From Cordilura impudica (taxonomy: Eukaryota > Arthropoda > Insecta > Diptera > Scathophagidae): a DNA stretch of 64,000 nt. The translations under genes and the position numbers were made by a program. Position 1 is the first letter of the stretch; the number at the start of each line of letters is the position of its first letter. Shown piece after piece: positions 54,601-64,000 of the stretch. The notes beneath the pieces are model-generated. The model saw only the letters and a list, made by a program, of their open reading frames with translations. It was not told the origin of the DNA and did not search any database. The stretch spans positions 33,436,007 to 33,500,006 of the forward strand of contig OY821518.1 in NCBI GenBank assembly GCA_963682025.1, in the 5' to 3' direction.

Positions 54601-55870
54601 TAAATTCCATTGATATATTCTGAACATTTGATCATTTCTGAAATTCAATTGATACTTTCTGAAATACGTTTAATATTTTCTGAATTACATTTGATGATTT
54701 CTGAAATTCAATTGATATTTTCTGGAATTCATTGGATAATTTTTTTAAATTTCATTGATATATTCTGAAATAAATTTTTATTTGATGTTTACTGAAATAC
54801 ATTTAATAATTTCTGAAATACTTTTGATCATATCTGAATTTCTATTGACATTTCTGAAAAATATTTAATAAGTTCTGAAGATTTTATCATTTCTGAAAAT
54901 CAATTGGTACTTTCTGAAGTACATTTAATATTTTCTGAATTACATTTGATGATTTCTATAATTCAATTGATATTTTCTGGAATTCATTGGATAATATTTT
55001 TAAATTCCATTGATATATTCTGAACATTGGATCATTTCTGAAATTCAATTGATACTTTCTGAAATACGTTTAATATTTTCTGAATTACATTTGATGATTT
55101 CTGAAATTCAATTGATATTTTCTGGAATTCATTGGATAATTTTTTTAAATTCCATTGATATATTCTGAAATAAATTTTTATTTGATGTTTACTGAAATAC
55201 ATTTAATAATTTCTGAAATACATTTGATCATTTCTGAATTTCTATTGACATTTTCTGAAATATATTTAATAATTTCTGAACATTTGATCATTTCTGAAAT
55301 TCAATTTATATTTTCTGAAATACATTTAGTATTTTCTGAATTACATTTTATGATTTCTGAAATTAAATTGATATTTTCTGAAAAACATTTGGAATTTTCT
55401 GAAATATAATTGATAATTTCTGAAATACATTTGATTTTTTCTGAATTACATTTAAAAATTTCTGATATCCAATTGATATTTTCTGAAATACATTTATTAA
55501 TTTCTGAAATACATTTGATCATTTCTGAAATTCAATTGATATTTTCTGAAATACAATGGATAATTTTTTTGAATTCCATTGATATATTCTGAAATAAATT
55601 TTTATTTGATGTTTACTGAAATACATTTAATATTTTCTGAAATACATTTGATCATTTCTGAATTTCTATTGACATTTTCTGAAATATATTTAAAAATTTC
55701 TGAACATTTGATCATTTCTGAAATTCAATTGATACTTTTTGGAATACATTTAATATTTTCTGAATTACATTTGATGATTTCTGAAATTCAATTAATATTT
55801 TCTGAAATATAATTGATAATTTGTGAAATACGTTTGATATTTTCTGAAAATCATTTGATGTTTACAGCAA
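51640..55870. repeat. 21-bp monomer satellite with higher-order structure
   Basis: Monomers such as TTTCTGAAATACATTTGATCA and TTTCTGAAATTCAATTGATAT repeat for 4.2 kb. A marker variant (TTTTTTTAAATTCCATTGAT then ATATTCTGAA) recurs many times, at irregular spacing of roughly 130-430 bp, defining higher-order blocks. The most homogenised part is about 53500-55150. Because 21 is a multiple of three, open frames of 60-84 codons with a seven-residue repeat (ISEIHLI/ISEIQLI) appear throughout; I do not regard them as genes. Confidence 0.9.
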
Positions 55871-55979
55871 TACAATTGGAAATGTAAAATTTCTCGAGGT
55901 TGTCGACTTGCAATGGCTGCCAAACAAAAACTTATTGAAGGAGCTGGCTCAAAATTTGACAGTACTCTATGAATATCAA

Positions 55980-56072
55980 TAAATGGTAGTTGAGGAGATC
56001 AGTGTTGATTATTTTTTATTAACTACAAGAGAAGTTCAAAAAGTCACGGACTTATTGAGCCGCCCTCGTATC
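55980..56072 (-). mobile_element. Mariner terminal fragment
   Basis: 'tcagtgttgattattttt', ACTACAAGAGAAGTTCAAAA and AGTCACGGACTTATTGAGCC, then GCCCTCGTA, parallel 44310-44374. No transposase is attached. The preceding 55895-55975 (GTCGACTTGCAATGGCTGCC) may be part of it. Confidence 0.6.
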
Positions 56073-57496
56073 TCAAAAGATTACGTACACTTTTAAATGC
56101 GAACTGTAAACGATGTATGGCACGACAAAACCCGATAGCATTTTAATTAAAAACACACAATTTTTAACACTGACTGACTGTGTGCGAGTGGATTTTAATT
56201 AAGAATGTCGGTCGAATGAAGGTTGCTGTAGTTTTTTTTCTTTTTTGGTTTTTCTGCTTCTATTCTAAAGGCAGCAACAAAGAAACGTAGGATTTCTTAT
56301 GTTTTGGTTAAGGCCATACGTAGGTTTAGTTATTTTTTTATTTTTATTTTTTTGGGGTAATGATTGCATAAGAAAGTCAAAGTAGTTGAAGAACCAGAAA
56401 GGCACAATAATCTGCATTCAGGTGTTTTTAATAACAGAACAGACAAACAAACTTATATACAGATGTACATACTTCTTTTAGGCAGACAGGTTGGGCCATA
56501 CAATACACAGAGCGTGATGCAAGTTGTATAGTTTGTTTGCTACAAAAGCTTTCTAAAGAAAACCTGTGTCTACAGAGTTTCAATTCTTCCACTTGCTCAG
56601 GCAAAGGGACGGGACTGGTCTGTGCTACTACGTAAGTATATTTAACATTAGTAAGAACACTACCGCAAGGCGTCAAAGTGGCGACACACGTCGCCTGTGT
56701 CTTCGGCAATTGTTCAGAAATTCGTTTGCAACGTAATTTACAGACGTACGTACAAACGTACACACACATTCATACATAACGTAGGGCCAAAGAACTTGTT
56801 TGCTCTGTGTAGTAAATGTTGCTTTTTAAGAATGAAACTCTTTCGAAAGAGAGGAGGGTTTCATATGTAGACAATATTTCCAATGTGTGAGATGACAACT
56901 TAAAAATAAAAAGTGGCACAGTGCCCAGGATATAAATACTCAGATTTCTTGATTTTTTCTCGTTAATTTTTTTTCGGAAAAGTTTTAAGTTTCTTTTTTT
57001 TTTTTTTTTTGATCATTATGTTTTTTTTTATATTGCGGTGTGAAATGTTGGTGTCTGTTTATATGCAACATTTATAATTTTGCAACAAAGTTGAAATAAG
57101 GAGAAGAAAAAAATTAACTTGAATACGATTTATTACAGATTTTTCGTAAAAAGCCAACTATGCCACAAATTATATGAAAGGTATTCTTCTTCTGCTGCTT
57201 TATAAAAACATTTTTGTGGTCAATCTCATGAACATTTCCTTGGTCTAGCTTCTACCATTCTACCATTTATACAGCAACTCTAAGGCAAACTCGTACACCA
57301 TGGTAAAATATTTGTGTTCCTCTATAAATCTAATTTCTTGAAAATATAGAAACAAAAAAGAAATTTGGATTTAATTTAGTATACCAAAAATAGGCTAGGA
57401 GAGTTATTGATAGAGCAAAATTATAAGCACAAGCCAAACTCGAACAGACGGCAATCATGACTTAAGTAATTGTAACTCTGCTTCATTTTGTCAAAA
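56073..57496. other. Unassigned interval, partly GC-richer
   Basis: 56440-56790 is less A/T-rich. It contains a good 3' splice-like site (TTCTTCCACTTGCTCAG ending 56600) followed 31 bases later by GTAAGT (56632). A 113-codon minus frame (56428-56769) overlaps this and is probably chance. No protein family recognised. Confidence 0.3.
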
Positions 57497-57625
57497 TGTC
57501 TGGACAAAGAGGACAAACTAGTATTGAAGTCGAAAAGGTCTGCATGAAATCTCGAAGATGGTGGACAAGGGCCATTCAACTATACACAATAATATAAAAA
57601 CGCTTTAAAACCTGTAAAATGATGC
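57497..57625 (+). pseudogene. Tc1-like transposase N-terminal relic
   Basis: ATG at 57497 gives MSGQRGQTSIEVEK, and after a frame change GLHEISKMVDKGHSTIHNNI then KT. The second part is the HTH of Tc1 transposases (G.S..EIAK.L....STI...I). Nothing downstream continues it. Confidence 0.5.
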
Positions 57626-57644
57626 AAAACAAGCCAAAACATGT

Positions 57645-58072
57645 TGGAGTGTTAAATTGTGATGTGACGAATCTTTGATAGCCTCCATCTGGATTTTACG
57701 TTTACTGGACTTATTGCACTAATTATAAGAAATGTAAACAAAATATTTAAAAAAGTAAACAATTTGATAAACTTAATACTAAATTAGTACAACAAACATA
57801 CCGAATTTGTAGCATTTTTTTTTTTAGAGGTGTATCCATATTTGAGGCCATATCTTGGCACAATGCTGCCTGATTTACCCCATTTTATATAACATCCTAC
57901 TCGAAATAATGGCAAAAAATATGGTCCTAACTTTACTCAGATACATAGTTTATTTTATGAATGAGCGGGATTTTAAGAGACAGACGGAGTCTCAAATTCA
58001 TTTTTCGATGTGTTACAAACTGAATGAAAAACTGATGTATACCCTCTGTACAGTGGCATGGAGATTATAAAA
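57645..58072 (-). mobile_element. Family B element
   Basis: Begins GGAGTGTTAAATTGTGATGT with a decayed palindrome, then GATAGCCTCCATCTGG. It carries CATATCTTGGCACAATGCTG and 'gaatgagcgggattttaaga', and ends TATACCCTCTGTACAGTGGC, then ATGGAGATTATAA. The GTCY tract is reduced to GACAGACGGAG. It is about 428 bp, the same length as 50969-51394. Confidence 0.65.
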
Positions 58073-58306
58073 ACGCCCACAATTAAATTGTCTCCGAAAT
58101 AAAAGAATGTTTTATTTTAAGAAAAGGGAAACCGAATCCTTTTTTCAGTACACCAAAATCTTGCTTCTATAGCTGAAAATGACTTGGCTATGAAAGCAAG
58201 CACATTTAGAAAATGAAAAGCAGGTCTTAATGGTAGAAAGTAAGACAAAAGCCCTTTATTAGTAAACGTAATCAAAGAACACGATTGAATTTTGGAAAAG
58301 AACATG

Positions 58307-58985
58307 ACCGCTATGTGTTCAGGGTATAATGAATGACCTTTGTGCTGATGTTTATAACTACCAAAAATATTTGACCTAGAACCCACCTTTTATTATACCG
58401 ATCGACACAGAATCACTTTGAAAACCTTGTAATCAAACTACAGGTCGCAAATGTGTGTATATTTTGATAGAATTTGCATATACGCTGCTATCAGTATGAA
58501 CGCTGTTGATATTGGCGAAAATCGGTGCATGTTCAGAAATAGTCCCCATACAAATGACACTCATGAAATCGACTTAAGTTGCCGTATGATCCAAATTATC
58601 ATATAGATCTCGGTGGAATTGGGTTTGTTGTGTTTATTACACCCAATAATAAGTGGTCCAAAAATAAACCCTATATGGCAATTCTTAGTCCTAGCCCCCA
58701 TATAAAGCTGCTTCCCGATTAAATCTATCAAAAAACAAAAATATTGCACATATATGTTTCTCAAATTTGGTTTGTGTATGTTTTGCGACAAATAAATGAC
58801 TTTACCAAACATGGTCATGATCGGTCCATTTTTCGACCTAATCCCCATATAAATATAGCATCCATATGAACTTTTTCATATTCAAAGGGGAAAAAAATTA
58901 ATAAAAAAATGCCACTCAAATTATTTTCTATATCCAATTAGTTGGGCCTAAGGGATCGGGTCTAGACCAACTTGTTTCTTACTTC
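58307..58985 (+). mobile_element. Family A element, copy A11 (diverged)
   Basis: Starts ACCGCTATGTGTTCAGGGTA. The (GTCY)n tract is deleted. It keeps 'ttcagaaatagtccccatac', 'tagcccccatataaagctgc' and 'cggtccatttttcgacctaa'. It ends GGGTCTAGACCAACTTGTTT with half the palindrome lost. Confidence 0.65.
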
Positions 58986-59304
58986 TTCTTTCTGGAGAAA
59001 CATTCTTTCCGACGATAGCAAGTTTAATATATTTGAAGAAGAGGACAAAATCAGGAACTACGTTTCAATAATCTGAAACCGACATGTGGGTGTATCATTT
59101 TCCGCAGCAGAACCAGGATCTTTTCGCTTTATTGATGTGATGATCAACCGAAACATGTATCTAGAAATTTTAAAAGAAAATTTTATCAAAAAAGTTAAAT
59201 AAAGTAACCCATAAAGTGCGATGTCGACTGTTTATAACGTACCCAACGTCTTGGAAATACCACCCCAGAGCTCTGATATAAATCCTATTTGTGTAATTTT
59301 GTAA
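58986..59304. other. Spacer
   Basis: Nothing supported; ends in A (59304), the base before the next Helitron-like element. Confidence 0.35.
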
Positions 59305-60417
59305 TCTATAATATTAATACGCAGGGCGTTTTTTTGTGACCGATGTAAGTTTGTCAATTTTAATCCTATTTTGACCAAACATCCCTCATTTGAAAGGTAT
59401 TTCTTTTTTGCTGCCCACCAGATTTACAGATTTTTACATTTTTACATTTTTTTTTTGGAGTAAAATGCATTTAAAGTTTCTACTAATACATACATAAAAT
59501 TATATAATGTGTATGTTAAAATTAAATTTGTTAATCAGCCCCATTACGAATATTCTCAAGGAATTTCTTTCTCACGGAAAATACTTTTCTCGAGAAAAAA
59601 AAAATCCTCCAGTTATAAATTCCGCGTGAACAAAAAAATTAATAAGTGGCATCATCGAATTTCGAAGCCAGTTGTTTCGCTTATTGACAATTAATTTTCT
59701 ATTTTTTTTATGTGTGCAAACAAAAATAAATTTATTTTAAAGAAAAATTAAATAAAAAATGAATTGCATAGCTATGATGCGAGCACTCGTGGACGAAATT
59801 GATGTTGTAGAATAACAACAACGAAATAGCTAAGGGATTGCTAGAAGTCAATTGTGGGCTGAATGTATGGAAAACACAATCAGTGCCCGAATTGGCTCTC
59901 ATTAAAGTTAACAAAAGTTGAAGTTTGGCTTTATTTGTGGTCTTCAGCCTACAAGATTAATAAAATATTAATTTTTTTATTTAAATTTTGTTTTATCAAA
60001 ATACTTCTTACATTTTTATATAAACTCCCGTCTGTTTTGCAAGGGAAATTTTTTGAGGGAAAAAACCAAATTCAAGTGCATTGAGAATAACTACTTTTTT
60101 CCCATCGAATTTTTTTCCGAAGGAAGGGAAAAGTGAGAAATTTCATGCGGAATTTTTGTTTAGAATTGGGCTTAATGTGTTTACGAAAAGCCCTGTGTTG
60201 AATTGAAAAATAATTTTGAACATAAACCAATAACGACAATAACGACAAAAATAATTTTTGACTTAAATCAGTTACGACAATAACGACAATAAAAAGTGTT
60301 GAATAGTGAATTGGAATTGATAACCATACCTTTTGGGTCTTATAAAATAATTTATTAAATTAAAAAATAAAATATCCTAGAATTTGCACTCGAATTTTGA
60401 GGGCTGGCATTTGCTAG
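59305..60417 (+). mobile_element. Family C Helitron-like element (full length, with insert)
   Basis: Starts TCTATAATATTAATACGCAG directly after A (59304). It ends ATTTGCACTCGAATTTTGAG, GGCTGGCATTTGCTAG directly before T (60418). The A|T insertion site, 5' TC, 3' hairpin and CTAG fit the canonical Helitron definition. The total of 1113 bp includes a 637-bp TTAA-flanked insertion. Without it the element is about 470 bp. It encodes nothing itself. Confidence 0.8.
59535..60171. mobile_element. TTAA-flanked insertion inside Helitron-like copy
   Basis: TTAA occurs at 59531-59534 and 60172-60175. Removing the insert and one TTAA restores the family C sequence 'tttgttaatgtgttt'. The ends read TCAGCCCCATTACGAA and, in inverse, GCCCAATTCTAAAC, so the inverted similarity is short (GCCC.ATT). 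TTAA targeting is the piggyBac habit. Frames of 60-73 codons inside are unrecognised. Confidence 0.55.
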
Positions 60418-61737
60418 TATGTGTAATTATCTTAACAAAAAAATTATGCAACACATGGTTTCCCGAAAATCTGAGTTAAAGAAGGCCCTGCTGCAAGAAT
60501 GGAATAAAATAGGCCGGACCGTTGCCAAAAAAAAAAAAAATTCGAATCTGCCAAGGAAACTGAAAATGGTTATACCGAACACGGATTTGCATACAAAATA
60601 TTAATTTATTGCAGATAATAACTAGAATTTCAAATCTTTGAAGACGTCCCAGTTTGTGTTGTGAACTTTTCTTTTTCAATGAATTTTAATTTTATATTCT
60701 TTTTTCAACGAAATTATTTTATAATAATATCCGAGTTTCGCTTGGAGTAACTGTAAGTTCTCTTCTTTGGCTAGTAGTTCTTCATAGAATCTCTTTTAGA
60801 TTTTCCATCAAAATTGGTATTAATTTAATAAGATAATGTCTTGCAGCTATTTTAAATGATTTAATGACTAATGTTCATTTTATTTTAAGTATGTATTTTT
60901 TTTATACTCGTATCATGATAGTGGTACTTTTAAAATACTGCAAATTGTTTTTATCTCATGATTTTACTAATACAACTTTTTTCTTTTTATTTCTTTTCAG
61001 GTATGTTTGATCTGGTATTTGTAAACTATTGCAACGATAACGACTTCTGGGTAAAGCATTTAATGTTAAAAGCATTTACTGTCTGTTCTCCATAATTGAA
61101 ATTTTTAGTATGACATGTAATTCAAAAAATGTCTTTAATGTTAATCTAGTTGCTTTTTGTTTTCTCTTACATGAGGTCTGGTCGGCTTAGTTTTTAATCC
61201 TTATGCAATTGTTTTCTTATTTAAATTTCAATGACGTTAGTCTTAACTGTCGTAGCGTTCATCATTTAAAATAATCTCCTATTAGCTTAATATCTTAATC
61301 GTACGCTTATCCAAAGTTTAGAACCCCTCTAAATAATAAGGGTTCAACGAGTCTTTCATTAAAACAAGCCAGTTACCAAGCCAGTTAGTAAATTTTTTAA
61401 ACATGAAGAAGTTACGGTGGATGAGGATGTAATTCACAGTTTAATTCATGATATTTTCCATGCATTATCCACATAAAACAGGACATTCTTATGTTAAAAA
61501 TGAGAAAAAGTGTGATACACTATGTTGTTGGGATCATCCAGTAATTTTCATTAATATTCGCCATTACACAGAGCAACACTTAAAATCAAACTTCTCGTGT
61601 GCGGTTTTGCGAAGTACTTATCGAAGTACTTATCTTTTTTTAAGGTAATGAACGTGCATATCTCCGCATTGATTCGATAATCTGTGGCTGTGATTTTGTT
61701 CGCTTTCTTAGGCTCTTGATCGCCACGACTGTTTTTG
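60418..61737. other. Unassigned interval
   Basis: A pyrimidine-rich tract ending TTCTTTTCAG at about 61001 looks like a 3' splice site and is followed by a short frame (MFDLVFVNYCNDNDFWVKHL). Without a partner exon I do not call a gene. A 66-codon plus frame at 61448-61648 is unrecognised. Confidence 0.3.
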
Positions 61738-61990
61738 TACCGTATACCGCTATGCGGTGAAGGTATAATGAACTACTCTCTGAGTCGATTTAGCGATGTC
61801 CGTCCATCCGTCTGTCTGTCTGTCTGTCCGCCCATCTGTGTGTCCATGTGAACCTTGTAATCAAACAACAGGTCGCAATATTTTGATGAAATTTATTATA
61901 TAAGCTTTTATCGACCATAAGACGAACGCTATTGAAATTGATGAAAATCGGTGCATGTTCAGACCTAACGGCCATACAAATAACCCCTAT
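61738..61990 (+). mobile_element. Family A 5' fragment
   Basis: Starts GTATACCGCTATGCGGTGAA, has (GTCY)n at 61797-61840, then 'ccttgtaatcaaac' and 'gtgcatgttcagacctaa'. It is cut after 'aacccctatcag'. The 3' half is absent. Confidence 0.7.
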
Positions 61991-62490
61991 CAGACCGTCG
62001 CACAGTGGACCATTTCACTTGAAGGCGGTCAAAAATCCATAACTTTTGATTGGATTGGAATTTTGGTATGCGGTTTTTTTTTGTTTAGTAGGTGGGACTT
62101 TAGCCTTTAATTTTTGTTATAAAACGTAAATATCGACCGATAATAAAAAATGTTATGGAAGGGTTTAAAATACATTTTAATTTTTAGTTGAATTTTAATA
62201 CAAAAGTGAAGTGGTAAAAGGTTAAAAAGGTTTTTTTTTTTATATAATGTCTTATTTTTTTCAGTTAATTTTACCACTAATACTTTTTAAAAATTTTGTA
62301 ATTTAAATTTTGTCAGAAAATGCCAAACTTTGGCTCCCGTAAACTTTTTAGTTCTAATATTCACAAGGGCCAAGGGTTAGCTTTTTTTGAAAGAGCCCGA
62401 GCTAAAATGTAATTTATTAAGCAGCAAAAGTAAAAGTTACCTGATATTGGTTCAAGATAGAGAAGTATCAATGAAGAAGACGTAGGTAGG
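61991..62490. other. Unassigned; possible transposon terminus at left
   Basis: GACCGTCGCACAGTGGACCA directly abuts the family A truncation, and CACAGTGG-type words often mark DNA-transposon ends, but no partner terminus is visible. Confidence 0.25.
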
Positions 62491-62491
62491 T

Positions 62492-62585
62492 GGTAGGTGA
62501 GTAGGTAGCGTGCTCGCCTATCATGCAGGTGTCGTGGGTTCGATTCCCACCAGAGTCTTTGGTGTGTCGCTGCAAAAAAAAAAAA
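62492..62585 (+). mobile_element. tRNA-derived SINE, copy 2 (head only)
   Basis: TAGGTGAGTAGGTAGCGTGC, TCGCCTATCATG and GTCGTGGGTTCGATTCCCAC match copy 1 nearly base for base. The B box GGTTCGATTCC is at 62536-62546. After TGTCGCTGC it goes straight into poly-A (to 62585) and lacks the LINE-like tail of copy 1. The anticodon-arm region does not allow me to name the source tRNA. Confidence 0.8.
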
Positions 62586-62905
62586 CTAGCCAGTATTAGC
62601 CAAGCCACTCGGCTTCGCGGAACTAGGCTTAAAAAAAAAGTATGTTGTTACTTATTTTAAAAATTTTTTTTATTGTCTTTTTAAATATTTCTATCTATAT
62701 AAATTTTTATTGTAAATTTATAAAATACATAAATTTTTAAATTAAGAAAAATTGCTAACTATATTAAAAAGAGTTAGTTTACTGAAAAACTACTTTAAAT
62801 CAAACAATTTTAGTAAATATTTCTTCTAAATAGTCTTGATTTTCATCTTCTGGAAGTTGTTTAGCTTCTTCGTCTAATTCAATAGAGGTGGTTTTTCAAT
62901 TTTTG
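62586..62905. other. Spacer
   Basis: A/T-rich; a short patch CAAGCCACTCGGCTTCGCGG at about 62599 is GC-richer. No feature supported. Confidence 0.35.
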
Positions 62906-63130
62906 TCAAATAATTGACATATATGGATCTGAAATGCACAACAAAATAATGATAAGGTCTTCATTAGTACAACATCTGGACATATTTCTTGTGGGGTGCT
63001 CGCGAAAGAATCTATAGTATTTCTTTCTTTTTTCTTGCGCTTCTTCAGATTGATCTCCTATTGGTAGCATATAGGTTTGAATTATTTGTTCCCCATGGTA
63101 AAAAATTTTATGAACTGTGGATGGCATATA
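62906..63130 (-). pseudogene. Fragment of a transposon-type protein
   Basis: The minus frame reads MPSTVHKIFYHGEQIIQTYM, LPIGDQSEEAQEKRKKYYRF, FREHPTRNMSRCCTNEDLII and ILLCISDPYMS. I recall a recurrent animal TE-associated protein segment with the pattern MP..VHK.L.HG..II....LPIG.LSEEA.E.R...YR..R..H.RK.SR..TN.D....LL..SDP.IS. I cannot name its superfamily. Upstream (63130-63200) shows stops and no further recognisable motif. Confidence 0.45.
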
Positions 63131-64000
63131 TCGTCGTCGCTATGCCAGAAGGTGCTATATCCACTTTAGCTCATTTTGAGAAAATTGCAAAATACTATTG
63201 AAACGGCTAGCTAAAATTCAAATTATTTTGAAATGCAGTGATACTTTCAAATTATATGTAGTTAACACTTGCCTAAAATTATACATACTTTGTCAAATGA
63301 AAACTTTACACCATCATTGGATTACTTTAAAAATTGGATATAGCACTTTTTGGCATATTATTGGTTTATTAATGTTACACAAAAGAATGGATATAGAACC
63401 CTGGTAATTCTCTAAAAACACACTTTTCAAATAACATTTATTTCAAAACGAGGAATGTTAACGAAAAACAAATCTAGTAATATACTGATGGACAAAAGGT
63501 TGAAAAATTAATTTTCCTCTGATTTGGAATTCGATTCAACGGTTTCATTTTCAATTGGCAATGAGCTGAAAGAAAGCTTTTTTTAACTTTGGTTTTTGCA
63601 CTAAATACTAAAAGACATGTTTCTCACTCAATCCAAGCATGGAATTCCTGTGGAATAAGCTTTTGAGCACAAAAACTTTGCTAGTCCCGTTTTTTGGGTA
63701 CTGTTATAGGCAGGAGATGTTCGTAAAGTAATGGCCAACTAATAGCTGGCCTTCCTCTGACTTTAAGCACGTCAACATTAACAAACTAAAAATAAAAACT
63801 ATACTTGTAAATAAACTCACTGATTTATAAGCAAATGAATTGTTTTCGTACTTTATATTCTTGTTCATCATGGTTGTATTTAACACCAATTTGCCCAGGC
63901 ATCGATTTGCAAAACATCAATGATTTTATATTCAACCAATTCAATTTTTCTCCGTTATTGAACACAATAACTTTTTTCATTGATCTGGCACTGACCAATT
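63131..64000. other. Unassigned end of window
   Basis: Frames of 61-70 codons on both strands with no recognised family. It may include more of the TE behind the fragment at 62906-63130. Confidence 0.3.

Noticed and set aside
52187..55812. Many frames with repeated ISEIHLI/ISEIQLI peptides, suggestive of a repeat or coiled-coil protein
   Set aside because: The period of 21 bp keeps frames open by chance. They are broken repeatedly, lie on both strands in places, and have no start context.
61015..61110. Short frame after a splice-acceptor-like tract
   Set aside because: About 31 codons, no upstream exon and no family; insufficient for a gene call.

Overview
This window reads as intergenic or deep-intronic DNA from a dipteran insect. 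It is strongly A/T-rich, has no operon-like gene packing, and is almost entirely transposable-element (TE) remains and A/T-rich minisatellites. A calyptrate (blowfly/house-fly-like) fly is my best guess. The evidence is the mix of mariner/Tc1, jockey/I/LOA-type LINEs, a Foldback/MULE-type element and many short elements carrying a (GTCY)n microsatellite like the dipteran 'mini-me'/DINE-1 elements. I found no intact host protein gene, rRNA, genuine tRNA gene or CRISPR array. The best host-like signal is one possible core promoter near 12.42 kb.

Layout. 1-12 kb: a mariner relic, two copies of a short inverted-repeat element ('family F', 1731-3243 and 8348-9208) with heptamer arrays inside, a GATTTTTG-type minisatellite (4.60-5.46 kb), a LINE C-terminus (7309-7731), and a heptamer array (9.58-11.49 kb) into which a 772-bp 'family A' element has inserted. 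12-23 kb: a family A copy with a perfect 186-bp duplication, a long-armed palindromic element (14.04-14.85 kb), a LINE (15.11-17.19 kb, minus) split by a Foldback-like element carrying a FLYWCH/MULE transposase remnant (15869-16949), a Tc1 relic, an internally deleted mariner (19.4-20.3 kb) and an I-like LINE end (21.0-22.5 kb). 23-38 kb: a non-coding family E (two copies), a full-length but broken rosa-like mariner with TIRs and TA flanks (28001-29287), a LINE cut by family F and family A (29.3-31.3 kb), and Helitron-like family C copies. 38-47 kb: a transposase pseudogene, a second copy of the first LINE lying inside a family A copy, a MITE, and a three-level nest (LOA-like LINE containing a mariner containing a SINE). 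47-64 kb: three Helitron-like family C copies (one carrying a TTAA-flanked insert), a 4.2-kb satellite of 21-bp monomers (51.64-55.87 kb) with an inverted outlier block, family B copies, a second SINE and a TE-protein fragment near 63 kb.

The nested insertions are the most useful part of the window, because an element interrupting a recognisable sequence shows where that element begins and ends. Three non-autonomous families (A, B, C) share one 3' architecture: a palindrome, a short spacer, then CTAG or CTTG followed by T. That is the layout of Helitron ends, and family C also has A|TC starts. A tRNA-derived SINE shares its 3' tail with a LINE in the same window, which suggests the LINE supplies its retrotransposition machinery. 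Long open frames inside the minisatellites are artefacts of repeat period and base composition.
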